Assembly (NCBI RefSeq): GCF_000208865.1
Contig: NC_018391.1
Location: 1,054,001-1,118,000, forward strand
Source: Neospora caninum Liverpool
Lineage: Eukaryota; Apicomplexa; Conoidasida; Eucoccidiorida; Sarcocystidae
Direction: 5' to 3'
Length of the DNA stretch: 64,000 nt
The notes beneath the pieces were generated by a model. That model had not been told where the DNA came from, did no database searches, and was given only the letters and a program-made list of their open reading frames with translations. The translations under genes were made by a program, and so were the position numbers. Of this stretch, positions 1-13,800 are shown piece by piece. Within the stretch, counting starts at the first letter, position 1. The number at the start of each line of letters is the position of its first letter.

Positions 1-3000
1 ATCGTCCTCATCCGTCGCTTCCCGTCTTCTCCTCCTCTCCCGTCTCGGCGTGTGGCGGCTTCGCTGACGAGGCAGTTTCTGGAGGCGTCGTGAGATCGAA
101 CATTTCTTCCGGCTCTGAAAACGGTCTTGTGAACGGAATTCATCCAGTAGGCTCGCCTGTACCGCCCCGCGCGGATGCTGACGCCGACTGGGTCGCGGCT
201 CCTTGCCCCGACACCCCGTTTCCCCCTGCTGCGAGTCCGCCTTCTCGTTGCGAGGAGCAGGCTGAGGCACCAAACGGCGTCCCTTCAATGGAGGCGCGTG
301 GCCGTACGGAAGGTGTGAACCTCGCAGGAAGTCATCAGGGGCCGTCGCCGTCTTCTGCTCCTGCACTCTCGGCGGGTCCTTTCGGCTTGTCTGCGGCCCC
401 GGCGACTCTCTCTGGTCCACCTCGCCCCGCGTCGCCTCAGCCTGCGGCGATGGGTCAGCCGCCGCGCCCGGCGCAGTCTCTTCCCCGGGACCTGACGGCG
501 TCTTCTGCTCCCTCGCCGTCCACGGGCGCTCTCGGAGCAGGCGGGTCGGCACCGAGAGAGGACACTCCGGCTTTGCATGCCCTTGGGCTCCCGCGGGGCG
601 GCCTGTCTGTCGCCCTGGACAGCAGTAGTGAGGACGAAGTGGAGACGGACAGCGTGACCGTTGGAGACGAGTCGAGCGACGGGTCCGTCAGCTGCCGAGA
701 CTTTTGGCACCGAGCGGGGGGAAAGCATGGGACGCGCCTCGCCAGTCGAGGAATCGGTGGTGGAGACGCCGCAGACGCAGAATCTCCACGCATGCTCGGG
801 CGCGATCTCGTCAGAGACCGCCAGCAGCGAAGCCGCGGCGGACAAGACCGAGAAGTGCGGGAATGGGAGCGAGGCCGCCAACCAGGTTTCCGAGAGAGCG
901 CAGACAGCCTGCAGGCTCCAGCTTACGCTGCCGCTTTGAAGGAGTGGATGGACGAACCCACGTACCCGGGAGAAGACCTTGGGCGCATGCAGGAAACCAG
1001 CCGGACCCGAAACGGCGAAGGCCAGCCTGAAGAACTCCCGAGCGCCGACGCGGGAGTCGCCGGCCAAGGGATGGCGGCGCAGGTGCATGGACACCAGGAC
1101 GCGGTGTCCGTACACCAGGGTGGTGAGGTTGTGCAGCGGAGTGAGTCCCCTCAGGAGGCGGAAACGGTTCCGATCGCGTCGTCTTTGCATGCGACACTGC
1201 CAGCAGAGAGGGACGGTCGCCAGGCAGGATTCGAGGAAGCGCCCCGTGCAATACCTCGTCTCGACGCCCAGGAAGCCGAGGCGGAAGGCCTCGTTCTCCA
1301 TGACCCTTGGAGCCCCGGTCACTTCGACGCGCGTCAGGGGGAAAGCGAGAAACTCTATTCTGACTCCTGCGAGGCATCGTCTGGGGTTGTTCCTGACCCT
1401 TTCAGCGCGCCGAGTGTCCAGGCCAGCCCGTCTGTGGGCGACGCTCGTCCAGGGAGTCACAACTTTCCTGTCGCCTCGCATGCATCCGTGGGCTCTATGG
1501 CGCGTTCGGTTTCGCCCGCCACTTTGCCAGTCCCCGTGCCCGAAAGCGCGGCACCCCAGTGGGGACCCGTCCGCGGAGGAGCTCTTCAGGCAGATGCACC
1601 GTTAGGCGACTGTGCGTTTCGGGTGGAAAACAGCGGTCCTGCCGGCGTGACGCCTCCGGGTTCTCGCCCGCGTGTGCCGAATCTCAGGCGAGTAGAAGGG
1701 GAGCGATGGGTGGAAGACCGAAGCCCAGGGAGCACTCACCGCACGCAGGTGTTCCATCTTGCAGACTCGGAGGACGCAGGCGTCGGGGCGCTGAGCGGCT
1801 CACCGCTAGGGGGCCGGGAGTCCTGTCCCGGACTGGGGTCTCCAGTTGAAACGGGAGAGAAGAGAACAGGGGAGACGCAGGCCGCGGCGGACACGTTTCC
1901 GGTTCTTCACGGCTCTTCCCGAATAGACGAAAGCCGACAAGGGGTTTCGGGAGGCGAAGAGGACGCAGCAAGGCAGCAAGACCTGGACGCGGTCGATCTG
2001 TTTTACCAAAGCGACGAAGCAGGCGGGAAGCACATCCAAGAACAGGCCGTCGCTCAGGCGCAGAAGGAAGGGTTTCCCGAAGCGTATGGCGAAGCGCAGC
2101 CGAACGCCTTGAGTTCCTTTTTCGTGGCGGCTCCCTTCCAGACCGCAGGTGAGGAGACGCATCGGCGGGAGGGTATCATCGCGGCCTTTTCCGCCTCCGT
2201 CGAAGATCTCGAGCGAACCAGCGGAGCTGCGCTGGAACAGCTGCAGGAGCAGCGGAGAGCGCGACTGGAACTGGAGCGGAGAAACGCGCTTCTCCAGCGG
2301 CAATTGCATGCAGTCTTGGTTCTCCTTTCCCGGTTTTCTCTCTCCGGCCAAGACCGCAGTCGCCTCGCCCGGCTCCTGCAGCCGGCCGCGTCGCCCAAGA
2401 GCGAGTTGCTGCTGCATGCGACTTTAAATCCGAGCAAGCACCGAGAGACTCGAGACCAGGGATTCGAAGAGGGGAGCGACCTGGGAACACCGGAGGTGGA
2501 CGACTGGACGGAAGAAGGCAGAGGCGGGCAGAAGGGCGGCGGCGAGGCCGAGCAGGGCGTCGGGGCGTGGCCGAACGGGACAGGCGAGGAGACCGACTGG
2601 CTAGGGACGGGGAAGGACGCGCTGAACGACACGCGAGGCCACGGCGCCGAACGGAGCCTGTCGCAGCACACCCTCGACGACGGACACTTCTCGGGGGAGG
2701 AAGACGACGTAGATTTCGATGCAGACTTCGTCGAGGCAGACGAAGTCCGGGAGGCCTTCAACACGGTGAGCAAAGGCACACTGAGGAAATGGGGGAGGCA
2801 GCGACCACCGGAGGCCGTGCGCTGCCCCGGAACTGCGAGAGCCCGCAATAGCCTGAAAAAGAGAGGAAGCGGGGCAGCCTGACAAAGGTGACCCCGCATG
2901 TCCCCGTTGTCTCCCGACGCGCCGTTCTGCATGTTCGTGAAAAGCCCGAACGCAAAAGAGACACCGGTGGCAAGGGACGGGCGCTATTTTTGGGTTCCAC

Positions 3001-3424
3001 GAGGATTCGCGCAGTTTCAGTTTTCGTAGGAGACACTGCCCGTCTTGAGAGACGGTCACGAGCCCAGAACCATGCCGTCGTAGTCTCAGTGGTTTGCGAT
3101 AGAACTGTACCGCACTATTTACAAAGACCGTGCAACTGAGTGTTGTGGGGAGCTGCACACAAGCCCTGTCTCGGGGATTCCACGCATGCGTCTGTGGTTT
3201 TTCCGCTTCGATGCTTGCCTTCTGCTACGTTGGCGGGTCTTCTTGCTGCAAGAGAGGTGTGTTTTTCTCTCTGTCGCGTGTGTGTGTGCGAGCGGTGACC
3301 GCCGCTCTGCAGTTCCGTTTCCGTCGATCCCCCATTGCCATCATCGCTCTTCTCGGTTGCCTCGAGCGCCCTGCGCCTGCAGTATTGCCCCAACCGTTAT
3401 CTATCACTTTCTATACATATATGC

Positions 3425-3459
<35 letters not shown>

Positions 3460-3485
3460 CATATATATATACACATACATATGTC

Positions 3486-3527
<42 letters not shown>

Positions 3528-6500
3528 CATACATATGTCTATATACATATACATATATATATATATACATATACATACATATGTCTATATACATATACAC
3601 ATATACATATATATATATATATATATACATATATATACATACATATACATATATATACATATATATATGTGTATATATGCACACATCTTTGTAGGTGCGT
3701 GCGTGTGGTCGTCTTGCTCTCAAATTTGGCCGTAGGTTTCCCCTTTTGCGTGTGTCGGACCCTGCATCGCTTGGTCTCTGGACGTTTTTCGTTTGAGTGT
3801 CGGTGTCTCCAATGTGCTCAGCTCACGCAGCTTTTGGCGGGGCAGCTGGAGCTTCAGAGCTCCAGTCGCGCAGAGTTGGAAGTGTGTCAGGCCGAGGCGG
3901 AAGGGTATCTTTTGCTTGTGGAGGAACAGCAGAAGCACGTGATCGAGCCTTTGTGCCGCCACGTGGAGCGTCTCCAGCGCGAGCAGGCCGAAGAGCGGAG
4001 TCAGGCCACCCATCTCCGACTTGCGCAGGCTGAGCTCCTGCGTCTCTACGAAGGCGCAGCCGTCGTGACGGAGGATCTGTGCATGCAGATGGAGCGCGCG
4101 CGCGAGGAGGCGACTGCGAAGGGCGCCCGGATGACTGGCCTCGAGACCGAGCTGCAGCTGGAGCGAGAGAAGGCGGAAGCCCTGAGAAGCGAGCTGGTCG
4201 CCCGACAGCGCGAACTGGAGTCGGCCGCTGGAGACTGCGCAGCTCTGCGCGCGCAGCTGGAGAGCGAGCGACGTCGATGGACCACCAGCCAGGCCGAGCA
4301 CGCAAAGAGAGAGCGAGAACTGAAGGAGCAGCGCGACGAAGAAATACGCGTGTTGCTGCAGGAGAAGGAGGAGGCAATTCGCGCGGGGGCCGACCAGGTC
4401 GCCCTTCTCCACGCCAGACAGAGGGAGAAGGAAGAAGAAACACTGACGAGGGAAGTTGAGACTCGGCAGCTGCGCGAAGAGCTCCACGCCCTGCAGGCAA
4501 GACTGGAGAGCGTGCAGGCCGAGCTCGCGAGCGCGCGAGAAAGTGTGAGGCGCGCGGGCGAGGACGCGCACCGAACCGCCGAGAGCCTGCGTCTGGAGGT
4601 AGAAGCGCGCATGCAGCAGGAATGTCAACGGGCTGTCGCGACACTGCGAGACGAGCTGGCGCAGCTCCAGGCCGAGCGCGAAGCAGCGCGCGCGGCGCAT
4701 GCGTCGGAAAAAGCTCAGCTTGTCGAGGCCCAGCAGCAAGCAGAAAACGCGTTCACACTCTTCAGACACGACGCCGCGAAACGCGACGGCGCGCGCGAGG
4801 AGGAAATCCGCCAGCTACGGGAAATGGTGAAGACAGCGGAGGACGCGCAAAGCGCGCTCCATGCGGAGGAAACCAAAAAGCTCGAGCAAGAGGTGAGATC
4901 GCGCCGTCACCAGACGAAGGTCGCCGTCGTTTCGTTTTGGGCGCACTCACTCGCGGAGAGAAGAAGTAGACGAGTCTCGGCAAAAAAGGACAAAGGGGTC
5001 TGCCAGAAGATGTGTGTCGTTTTTAGCTTAGACCCGCTCCCTCTCGGTCGATCTTCTCTCGTTAGTCGCTTGGATCGCCGTCTGCTGTGGCGTTTCCGCG
5101 GGTGCGGGACCTCGTCCCTGCACGTTTCACCTGTCTTTCGGTGGGGCTGAGCAGACTGGCGGCCTCCGTGCGTTTTCTCCCTTTTCTTTGACAGGATCTG
5201 TTCATGGTTTTTCTTGTGCAGGGGAGTCGCCCCGCCCGTTCTGTCTGGTCCGCTGTTTCCTTGGTTCGTGAATCCTTTTCTCTCCCCGTCTCGTGGTTCT
5301 CTCCGTCTGCTTCCGTTTTGGGTGTCGATGGGGTGCTCTGCGCGTTCCCCGCCGCGGAGATTTTGCCTAAACCGGAAAGCAGCTCTCGCGCTGTGTCTCC
5401 TGCAGCTGGATGGGGCGAGGGAAGAGACCGAGAAGCTGCGAAGGGAAACGCAGGAGCTCGTGGGCGCATCTGAGGAGCTACGAAGGCAGCTGGAGGCAGC
5501 GAGGGCTGATCAGCAACACGCAGCAGGTTAGCGGCCGTCTCGGGCAACGTGCATGCGCACAGGTCAAACTCCGCAAGTCACGCAGGAGTGGGGAAACCGC
5601 GGATCTACGCATCTACAGATGTATATAGATGTGCTTTCGATATATGCGTAGATCGCTTCTACACATCGAGGGACTCGGTTCGGCGTAGACTCGATACACC
5701 GATGTGTAAGTATCGGTACAGATCGTCTGTGTGTGGTCGGCCCATCCGGTGCTTCCCATTTCTTCCTGTTCTCTAGGTCCCGCAGACCCTCTCTCCATAT
5801 ATTCATGCATACATTATTATGTGAGTATCTGTATGCCGATGCCAAATTGTATGCGGGTTGGAGTGATCGTCTAGGCCGTCGGTCTTCGAAATGCGTGTTC
5901 CCGCGTCCACTCACCTTCGCCTTGTCGGGCGGTGCGTGCATAGGCTTCTTCGCTTCGCATCTCTGCGCCGTCCCTGTCGACTCTTCTCTGGGGTGTGTTT
6001 GCGCCTTTCCAGCCGCGTTTGAGGAGCGTCTCCGAAGAGCCGTCGAGGGCGAAAAGGAGGCGTTTTCCGCTGAACGCCGCAGGGTCGAGGAGGCGCATGC
6101 AGTGGCGCTGGAGAGCCTGCGAACGGAGCTCACTCGCGACTTGCAAGGACAGACTGCGGCCCAACGATCGCGAGCCGCGGAGCTGGAGCAGCAGCTGAAG
6201 GAGGCAGAGCGGCAGCTGCAGCGCGAGCGCGCGGAGAAGGCAGACGCCGCGAAGGCGTGGCAAGAGGACTTGGCGCAGGCGAAGAGGCGACACGAAGCGC
6301 GCGAGGAAGAAATGAAGAACAAGGAAGCAGAGATCGACGTCTTGAACTCGGTCCAGGACGAGCTTCAGCAGCAGCTGGCGGAGCTGAGAGAGCAGTGTGC
6401 GGAGTTGACCTCAAAGAGGGCTCTGGAAGAGGAAGAGAGAAGGAGGCAGGGAGAGGAGGAAGAGAGAAGGAGGCAGGGAGAGGAGGAGCGACTTCGTCAG

Positions 6501-9500
6501 GAGCTGACAAACGTGAAGCACCAGTTGGTGGAGGAGGAGCAGGAGAAAGGTCGGTTGACTGCAGAGCTGGCGAGGTTGACAGGGCTCTTCGAGCAACAGG
6601 GCGCGGAGAAGAAGCTTCTCGAAGACCAGACCCTCGCTCTCCAGGCACGCGAGAGAGAGGTCGGGGATCTCCAGCGCAGACTCGACGGCGTCAGTCTGGA
6701 GATGGAGCGCCACCGCCAGGAGGCCCAAGCGCAGTTCGAGCGCATGCTGGAAGAGAGACAGTGCGAATGGATGCGCCAGAAAGCCGTTCAGGCAGAGGAA
6801 GCAGCGAGGACGGCGGAGGAGAGTCGCCGCCTCCTCGAGGCCGTTCAGGCGCAGCTAGACGCGAAAGAAGCCGCTCACAACGCGCTGGGTCAGGAGCTGG
6901 AGGCTCTGCGCGCGGCACTCCAGGAGAAAGAGAACGCGCTGGCGAGTCTTCCGAGAAAAGAAGACGTCGAATCCGTCACTTCCCGGCTGGCTGCGCAGGA
7001 AGAAAGCATCGCTCTCCTCCGCCAGCAGCTGGAAGACAAAACGCAAGAGTTTGTTGCGGCCGAGGCAACGTGGCAGGCAGCCCTCGAGGAGACAGAGAGC
7101 AAGGGTCTTGCATGCGAAGCGAGAGTGAGGGAAGAGCTGGAGGCCGCGCACGCGACTGTCGTGCGCCAAATGGAAGAGGAAGAAAGGCGCCTGCGGTTGG
7201 TCGTCGATCAGGAGAAGAAGAAAGCGGCAGCGGAGGAAGCGGAGAAGCTCCGGCAGAAATTTGAACGGCTCTGGGATGAAGAAAGCCAGAAGATGCTCAA
7301 GGCGTACGAAGGAGTTGCGCGGCGTCTGGAGGAGGTGCAATACGCCATGCATGCCAAGGACAGGGAGCTTGAGGAAGCGAAGGAGAGAGAAGAAGACAGC
7401 CGACGTCAAGCGGCCGAGCGCGCTCACGGCGCCGAGGAAACAACCCGAGAACTGCGACAGAAACTCGACGAGCGAGATGCAGAGGTAATCGCGAGAGAGA
7501 GTGAGGAGAGGCGCACGGGGGGCGGGGGGGGAGGGGGGAAGACGAGGACGAGGACGCGAGGAGGAAGCGACAGCACGTGCCGGCGGCTGAAGACGGCGAA
7601 GTGGGGGGAAGACAAGGAAGAAGTTGGGGGGGAATGGAAACAGATTGAACACTGCAGACGAGAGATTGGCCAGGACGAAAAGGGACGGCGGACCTTGACA
7701 TACTTCCGGGGATTCAGAGTATTCCGACGCTTTGAGTCTCGGAGAGGAAGCGTTCCCGTCTCTGCACTGTCCGAGTCTTTGTCGCTGTGTCATGTTCGTT
7801 CCAGATCGCTGATCTCCGAAAAAAGGCCAACGAGGAGCAGAGTGCAAAGCTAGCTGTCTTGGCAGATCAGAAAAGAGTCTGCGAGGAAGTGGGCAAGAAG
7901 CGAGAAGCTCTGGAGAAGGAGGTCGAGGAACTCCGCGGCCAAGTCGAAGAGGCGAAGCGTCGCGAGCGGGAACGAGAGAGACAGACCGAGGAGGCAGAGG
8001 CGAGTCTGAGGCGCACCCTTCAAGAGCGCGACGAAGAACAGCGAGAGAAGGATTTCCGTCTTCAGGTTCTCGAGGAGCGGCTCGAGGCCGAGAGACGGAA
8101 GAACGCGTCGGAGGAGAACAGGCGAGGGGAGGAAATCCGGAAACTGGAGAAAGCGTTGGACGCAATGAAGGTGAGCTCACCAAGAGAGGCAAGGCAGGAG
8201 AGGAAGGAACGCCGCGCGAGGAGAAGGGATGGACGTGGCCTGCGTTAGCCCGGAACCGATGGCGACACGGAGTTCCAGGTCTCGAGACCCTGTGTTTCCG
8301 CCGTGACGAGATGCATCTGCAGAGAAAGTTCAGCACCAAACCTGCAGGCAATTCAGTTCGCAAAAAGGTGAACAAGATTGCGTCGGGTTCTCCAAGGGGG
8401 AATCCGACGCCCCCTGGGCCGAGGGGACGAACCGCGTGCTTGTCTGTTCGCGCCCGAGGGCCTTTACCTGGTCCAGCTGGCATGTGCAGAGACACCGCGA
8501 GACACATCAGCCGGTTTTGCCGGCCGTGCGAGAAAGCCAAGCGGGGCAGAGAGTGCTCGGGGCTGATGCGCTGTTTTCTCTGCGGTAGTGTGGATCTTGG
8601 GCCGCGGACCCGGCAGAGCGCGGGGGTAGCGCGCTGGTACGGGTTTTTGTGTTGACCTGGACAAAAAAGCGAGGCTTCAGCGGGGAGAATGGAGGAGGGA
8701 AGAAGCGAGTGCAGAGGAGACAAAAAACGCACAGAGGCGGGGGAACAAGCAGCAGAGAATAAGGCGCCGGAATTTGCCGCCCGTTTCACCACTGTCTGTC
8801 CTTTATAGGAAGCAGAGCAGGAGAAGAGGCGAGCAGAGGCGGCGACCGCCGAGCTTGCATCAAGGATGGAGGCTCTGGAAGAGGAGGCTCGACGGAGACA
8901 GAAACGCGTTGAGGAGTTGGCCGCAGTAGGTGGTTCTCGCACGGTTGTTCGCTTGCCTTGATTTTCCCGCGCATAGGCGTCAGGACTGTGCTTTCCACGG
9001 TTGCTCACAGGAGTCCGGGAGACGCAAGTCGAAGTGTGGAGCGTTAACGCAGCGTCTCGAACTTACTCCTGCATGCACAAGAAAGCGGCCACCATACATC
9101 GACATAGTGCACATGCGCATCTGCATCTCAAAGAGGAGGGTGGCGTGGTGCCGACGTCAGCCTTTGGGAACCTTTTTTTAATGCCCCAGAAAGGATCTGC
9201 ACAGGGTTTGTGATGAGAAGGCAACTCTCAGCAGGCAAAACAAACGACATGTGAAGAGTGAACGCGCCGTAGACTGCGAAACGCAGAAGGGAAGTCGCTT
9301 GGGTTGCTCCGCCAGCAGGTCCGCAGTCCCTTCAGCGAGCAAAGGCCCGAGCCGAGTGTGATTTCTGCGTGGGGTGTTAGGAACTGGAAGAGACCCGGCG
9401 CGTCCCTCCCACCGTTGAGGGGGTGAAGAAGGAAGCGCTGCTCGTGGCGAAACAGAACGAAGAACTTCGAATGGTAAGGGCACGGGAAAAGCGTGGGTGC

Positions 9501-10829
9501 GCCGCAGCCTTCGCAAAGCATTGATGCTTGTGGTTGAACCTTTCTCGTGGCATTCGCTAGCACCTGGAGCCTCTCTGCTCACGCCTCTCCCGATAGGCAC
9601 CTGCAGGGGGATATCCGTGTGACTGCAGTTTTTCATAAAATGTGTTTGGCTCTGCACCAACCGTCGACCTTGTCGCTCTCAACCCGTGTGTCTGTCTCTG
9701 TTCGCCGCTGGCGCTTTTCGGCGCCGCACCTCTGCAGCGATCCTGCACGGTGCGTCTGAATCGGCCTTCCGCTGACTGCGTCGAAATCTGTACCAGCGGA
9801 AAGGGTTAAGCTCCCTAGACTGTCGCTTCGCTATCGAGGAAAGGCAGAACAGGAAACAGTCATGGGAGAGGGGATGCTTGCGGGCTTCACACGAACGAAT
9901 CGCTGCCTGGTCTGTCGCGTGTGCGCTGCAGCGTACAGCCACCCTGTCGACGACAAGCGACTTCCTTTCCCGCCGTCTGCAGTTCTTCGAAGACGCTCTG
10001 GTGGGTTTTTTCGTAGACTGGAAGTCTACCACATCAACACGGACGTTGGTGCACCAGGCAGAGCAGCCACATAATCTCTAGGGATAGATCGAAAGATAGA
10101 TAGACGACAGATCTGTGTGTGTGATACGAAGGTCTTGTATGCGTGTGTGTGTGTGTCTAAAAAGAAGGGATTGTATCGAGTGGATCCAGGCGCCACACAT
10201 GTATGTGGGGACTTTTCGTGGTCTGTTGTTCAGTTGCGTGGCGACCCTGGAAGGCGTGCGATTCGTTGCTCTTCCCTGTCGTTCGCAGCAGAGGGAGAGA
10301 TTTTTTCGGCGCCCCACTCTCGTGTCGGTGGCGCTGTGCACGTTGATGCTTTTGATCAAGTGTTCTCTGTCCTTTCCGTTCGCTCCTTCTGTAGGACAGT
10401 TTGGGTCCCTCAGGGAGAGCGATCGTGTTGGAGGCGGACCGGACGGTGCAGCCTCCGGAGCCCGTGGATACAGACACCGCAGCGGTCGCAGACGCAGCCC
10501 TCTCGCCTTCGCTTCCTGCTCTGAATCTCCAACGGAGAGGAAGCTTTTCTGCTGTCGCGTCGTCCTCGGCTGTCCGTGTGCCGCGAGGTGGACCAGGCGC
10601 GGAGTCTCTGGACGCCTCGACAAACGCAGCTGTCTCAGGGGGCCACTTCGCAGGTCCCCCGTTCTCCCTTCCTCTCGGGAATCTGCAAGTCTCTCCGTTG
10701 ACAGTCGACGGGCCAGGGCAGATGCCCGCTGGAGCGCGAGCGCCGCCAAAACCGCCCGCTTTCATGCAAGCATTCCTCCCCGCTGGGCGCGGAAGCACGC
10801 GCGCGCCTGCGGGAACTGTGCAGGAGTGA
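1..10829 (+). CDS. giant coiled-coil protein, 5' end outside window
   Basis: I do not recognise a named orthologue. Eight exons join in frame: <1-2765, 3822-4892 (acceptor could also be 3831, same frame), 5406-5526, 6013-7484, 7805-8170, 8809-8925, 9381-9473 and 10395-10829 (TGA). Every junction is GT..AG, and all are phase 0 except a phase-1 join between 5526 and 6013. The frame is open from the first base, so the start lies to the left. At least 2145 residues are encoded. Roughly the first 700 visible residues are low-complexity (Ala, Pro, Ser, Gly, Glu) and probably disordered. A continuous coiled coil then runs from about base 2180 to 9470, rich in Glu, Arg, Gln, Leu and Ala with heptad spacing; a Pro/Ala/Ser tail follows from 10395. 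This architecture suits a structural protein of the centrosome, basal body or apical cytoskeleton, but that is inference. Exon chain confidence is high; function is unknown. Confidence 0.85.
3411..3678. repeat. imperfect TA/CATA microsatellite in intron
   Basis: About 270 bases of alternating TA with interspersed CATA and TGTC units lie wholly inside the intron 2766-3821 of the coiled-coil gene. All frames here translate as Tyr-Ile runs, which are not protein. Confidence 0.95.
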
Positions 10830-13800
10830 AGCAGAAAGAAGACTTGGAATAAAACCCGAAAAACACGTCCAGTGGAGGTGTGGGAGGCGACACGGACCCG
10901 CACGTACATATATTTGAGTGTATTCATGCAGTGTGACCGCGTTTGTGAACAGGGAGGTCCGTATCTACACTGAACACAGTGACCCCTTCAACTTTTTAGA
11001 ACGGTCTTCCCGCGAGTTTTCTTCCGTCTTCCGCGTCTCGCTCCCGGTGGCGGGGACGAGTCTCTGGACCTCAAAACACCACCACTGACGACTCCGGCGG
11101 GGCGCACCGGGAAAAGCAAAGCACCAGCTCCACTTCCGCACGTGCCTGTGCGGGTGGCGAGAGACCTCCGTGTCTTGGGTTGTCAGCACTTTGCGTTGCT
11201 TAACTTCCAGAACAGGCTGGAGTATCTCCTCTGTCCGGAGGTCCCCGTGCGCTTCTTCACCTGTTGTCCACGCGTTAGCCGCACAGGTTTTCATTCGGAT
11301 ACGTATTCGCATGCATCCACTTTCCATGCAGGGCGAAAACCTGGGGGTTCTCTGGATGCAAGAGTAACGCCAAAGGCGGCCTCCCCGCGGTCAGAGATTT
11401 CTGAGCGCCGAGTCGAAACCGCGTTAGTTTTCCACAGTGTCGCAAACATTTTGCTTTCACTCTGCAAACAAGACAGAAGCACCGGTGGGGTGTCCTGCAG
11501 AGAGTACTTTTGCCACCGGGTTTGCCCCTCCAGTCATCGTTTGCGTGTCGCCACGGGCGCCGCCGTATTTTCCAAGACAAAAAAAAGGAATGAGACACCG
11601 AGTCTCAGTTGGCAAGTCGGTGACTACACGCGAACGAGTCAGGAACTCCTGCGCGGTCCAAGAGCGGATTGGACTTTCTTTGCGCCTTAGAGGAGTGGAA
11701 GGGGTGTATGCTTGTCGACTGGAGCGGTCTTTACACCCACGCTCATCTGCGAAATTGACTCGTGGAGTGCTGGGTTGAGACTCGAGATGAGACTCCCTCA
11801 CACACTGAAGCTTTTGTTGAAAGTACGGGATTCTGCGGTTGAAGACTAATTCGGATAGTGCCACGGCGCACCAGCAGCCCCGGTGACCTCAGATTCAGTT
11901 GTCGTTTACGTGACTGCCCGCAAGCTGGATTGCAAAACGGGTAGAGCGTTTGTAGCAGCTGTAAGTTCGTATACAGCCACAAATATACAAATGTACAGGT
12001 GCATTCATACGCATGCGGGGATCGCCGTTGCAGGCTTCGAGGCCACAGTAGCACAAGGACTGTAACTGCGTATTTCCGTTACAGTGTATGCAGTGAACAG
12101 GGAACTAGGACTACAACTGACAGGGGGAGATATCTTTTTCTTCATAGCTATCTGTATCGTTAAAGCGGCAGACGTCGGCGTCGGACTTTTAAGTTTCCCA
12201 AATGTATGTCCCAGCGAATTCCCGACGACCCTGCGCAGAACCCTCCCAAGGAATTTTCTAGCATATTGTGCGGTGCTAAAAATATTACCATCCAAAACCG
12301 GAAGCTGCATTACGTTCAAGCTTTACACTGGACACGTTTTAATGTGAGCTTACTACAGACCATGGGAGAGCCAGGGGGGCGAGGATAAACAAAACGGTAT
12401 TCGCCAAGCGTTGGTGAATGGAACACCACAGCTTCAGGGAGTGCGCCGGCGTACCCGAATGCGGCCAACTCACGCTTCAAGCGTTCCTACAACAGACCAA
12501 AGGAGGGACGGTCTCGATTCTCTCAGAAAATGTCGTCGTGTGACGGCGAACCGACACGGTGGGAATCCTCGACCCGTTTAGCAAAGAAAGCGTAGCGGTT
12601 GTTGGCATGTAGAAAAGTGATAACAGATGTCCACCGGTGCGCGGCTACCTTTCCGACTCGAGCAAATCCATGTTTTTTATCTTCTCGCGATCCCCATGTT
12701 TCGGACGGTTTAGTTAGCTTTCCTCCCCCCTCGCCTGTCTGGGGTACAGCTCGCGCTCGCGAAAAAGCTGGCGGCGAGGAAACCCCGAGGTCCCCCGCCA
12801 AGAGGAAGGGTGTAAAACAAAATGTGCACAGATTAACTCGTCAGAGTAATCCGTTTGGCAACTGCCGTTTAAACAGACAAAGTTCCATCTGCCGCAAGTG
12901 CCCGGTTCTCTCAGCCGGCGGACGGCTTTCTACCGACACACGCTTCTTTTCTTGGCATGCGTGTTTTTGACTCTCTTGCGGTTCCCGTGGTAAGCCGGAG
13001 CTTCTGTCCAAGTCTAAAACGGAAAACGCAGCAACCAGAGGATTAGAAACGCCTCAATAAAGCTTCTCCCATCCATGGTTTGTCTGTTCCTTTCAGCGCC
13101 GTTCGTCCGTTGTCTTCACACTTTCGGCATATGCGTCGTCTCGGTTATCTTTACTGGTGTATGTTGACAAGGCTGACAAGTATACCTGCGGTGCCGGTTG
13201 CGCCGCGGTAATTATTATTCCGTTCGTCCATTTGCTAGTCTCCCTCCTACAGAAGAGAGCTTTCTTTGTTTCTTCTTCTCCGTCGTCCGGGTGCCGCCAG
13301 ACTGTCTCGTGCGGGCAGCGTATCTTCGCGCTCACGAGTACAAGAAATCGCGAGTTCCGAGCGTTTCTCGGTTGCTGAAACGAGGAAACCATTCTTCGTC
13401 TCGAGACAGCCGATCTTTTTCTGCAATGTCCTCCCTTTCTCTGACCCATGCCTCGTCCTGCCACTCCCTTTCCCCTTGTTTGAGGAAATGAGGCGGCTGT
13501 GCGTCGGCTGGCGAGCACAATCCCTGTGGCCCACTGTGTAGATGACACCGTTTCTGCTGGCCGCTCGCCTTGCCTCTACCCTTGCCAACTCCGCGTGCTC
13601 GTCTGCACGCTCTCGTGCAGATCCTACCGTTAATTTCCTTCGTCCACAGCTTAGTTGACCTCGCCTGGTCCCTCAAGACTGCACACTCCACATGAGTCCC
13701 TTCGTTCGTCCAGGACGTCCGCCCGCTTCCTGCTTTGACGCTTTGCTTGCTGCGTGTCTGTCCGCGCATGACACATCCGCTTACGCTTCACCCGACCCGC

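Noticed and set aside
285..1481. A 398-codon minus-strand open frame.
   Set aside because: It is the arginine-rich antisense shadow of the GC-rich coiled-coil exon; it has no splice context or domain.
3186..5150. A 654-codon open frame that includes long Tyr-Ile runs.
   Set aside because: The Tyr-Ile part is the intronic TA microsatellite. Only the segment from 3822 to 4892 is an exon; the rest is intron read-through.
6855..9008. A 717-codon minus-strand open frame.
   Set aside because: It is the antisense of several coiled-coil exons and runs straight through their introns. Leu/Arg/Ser-rich shadow composition, no domain.
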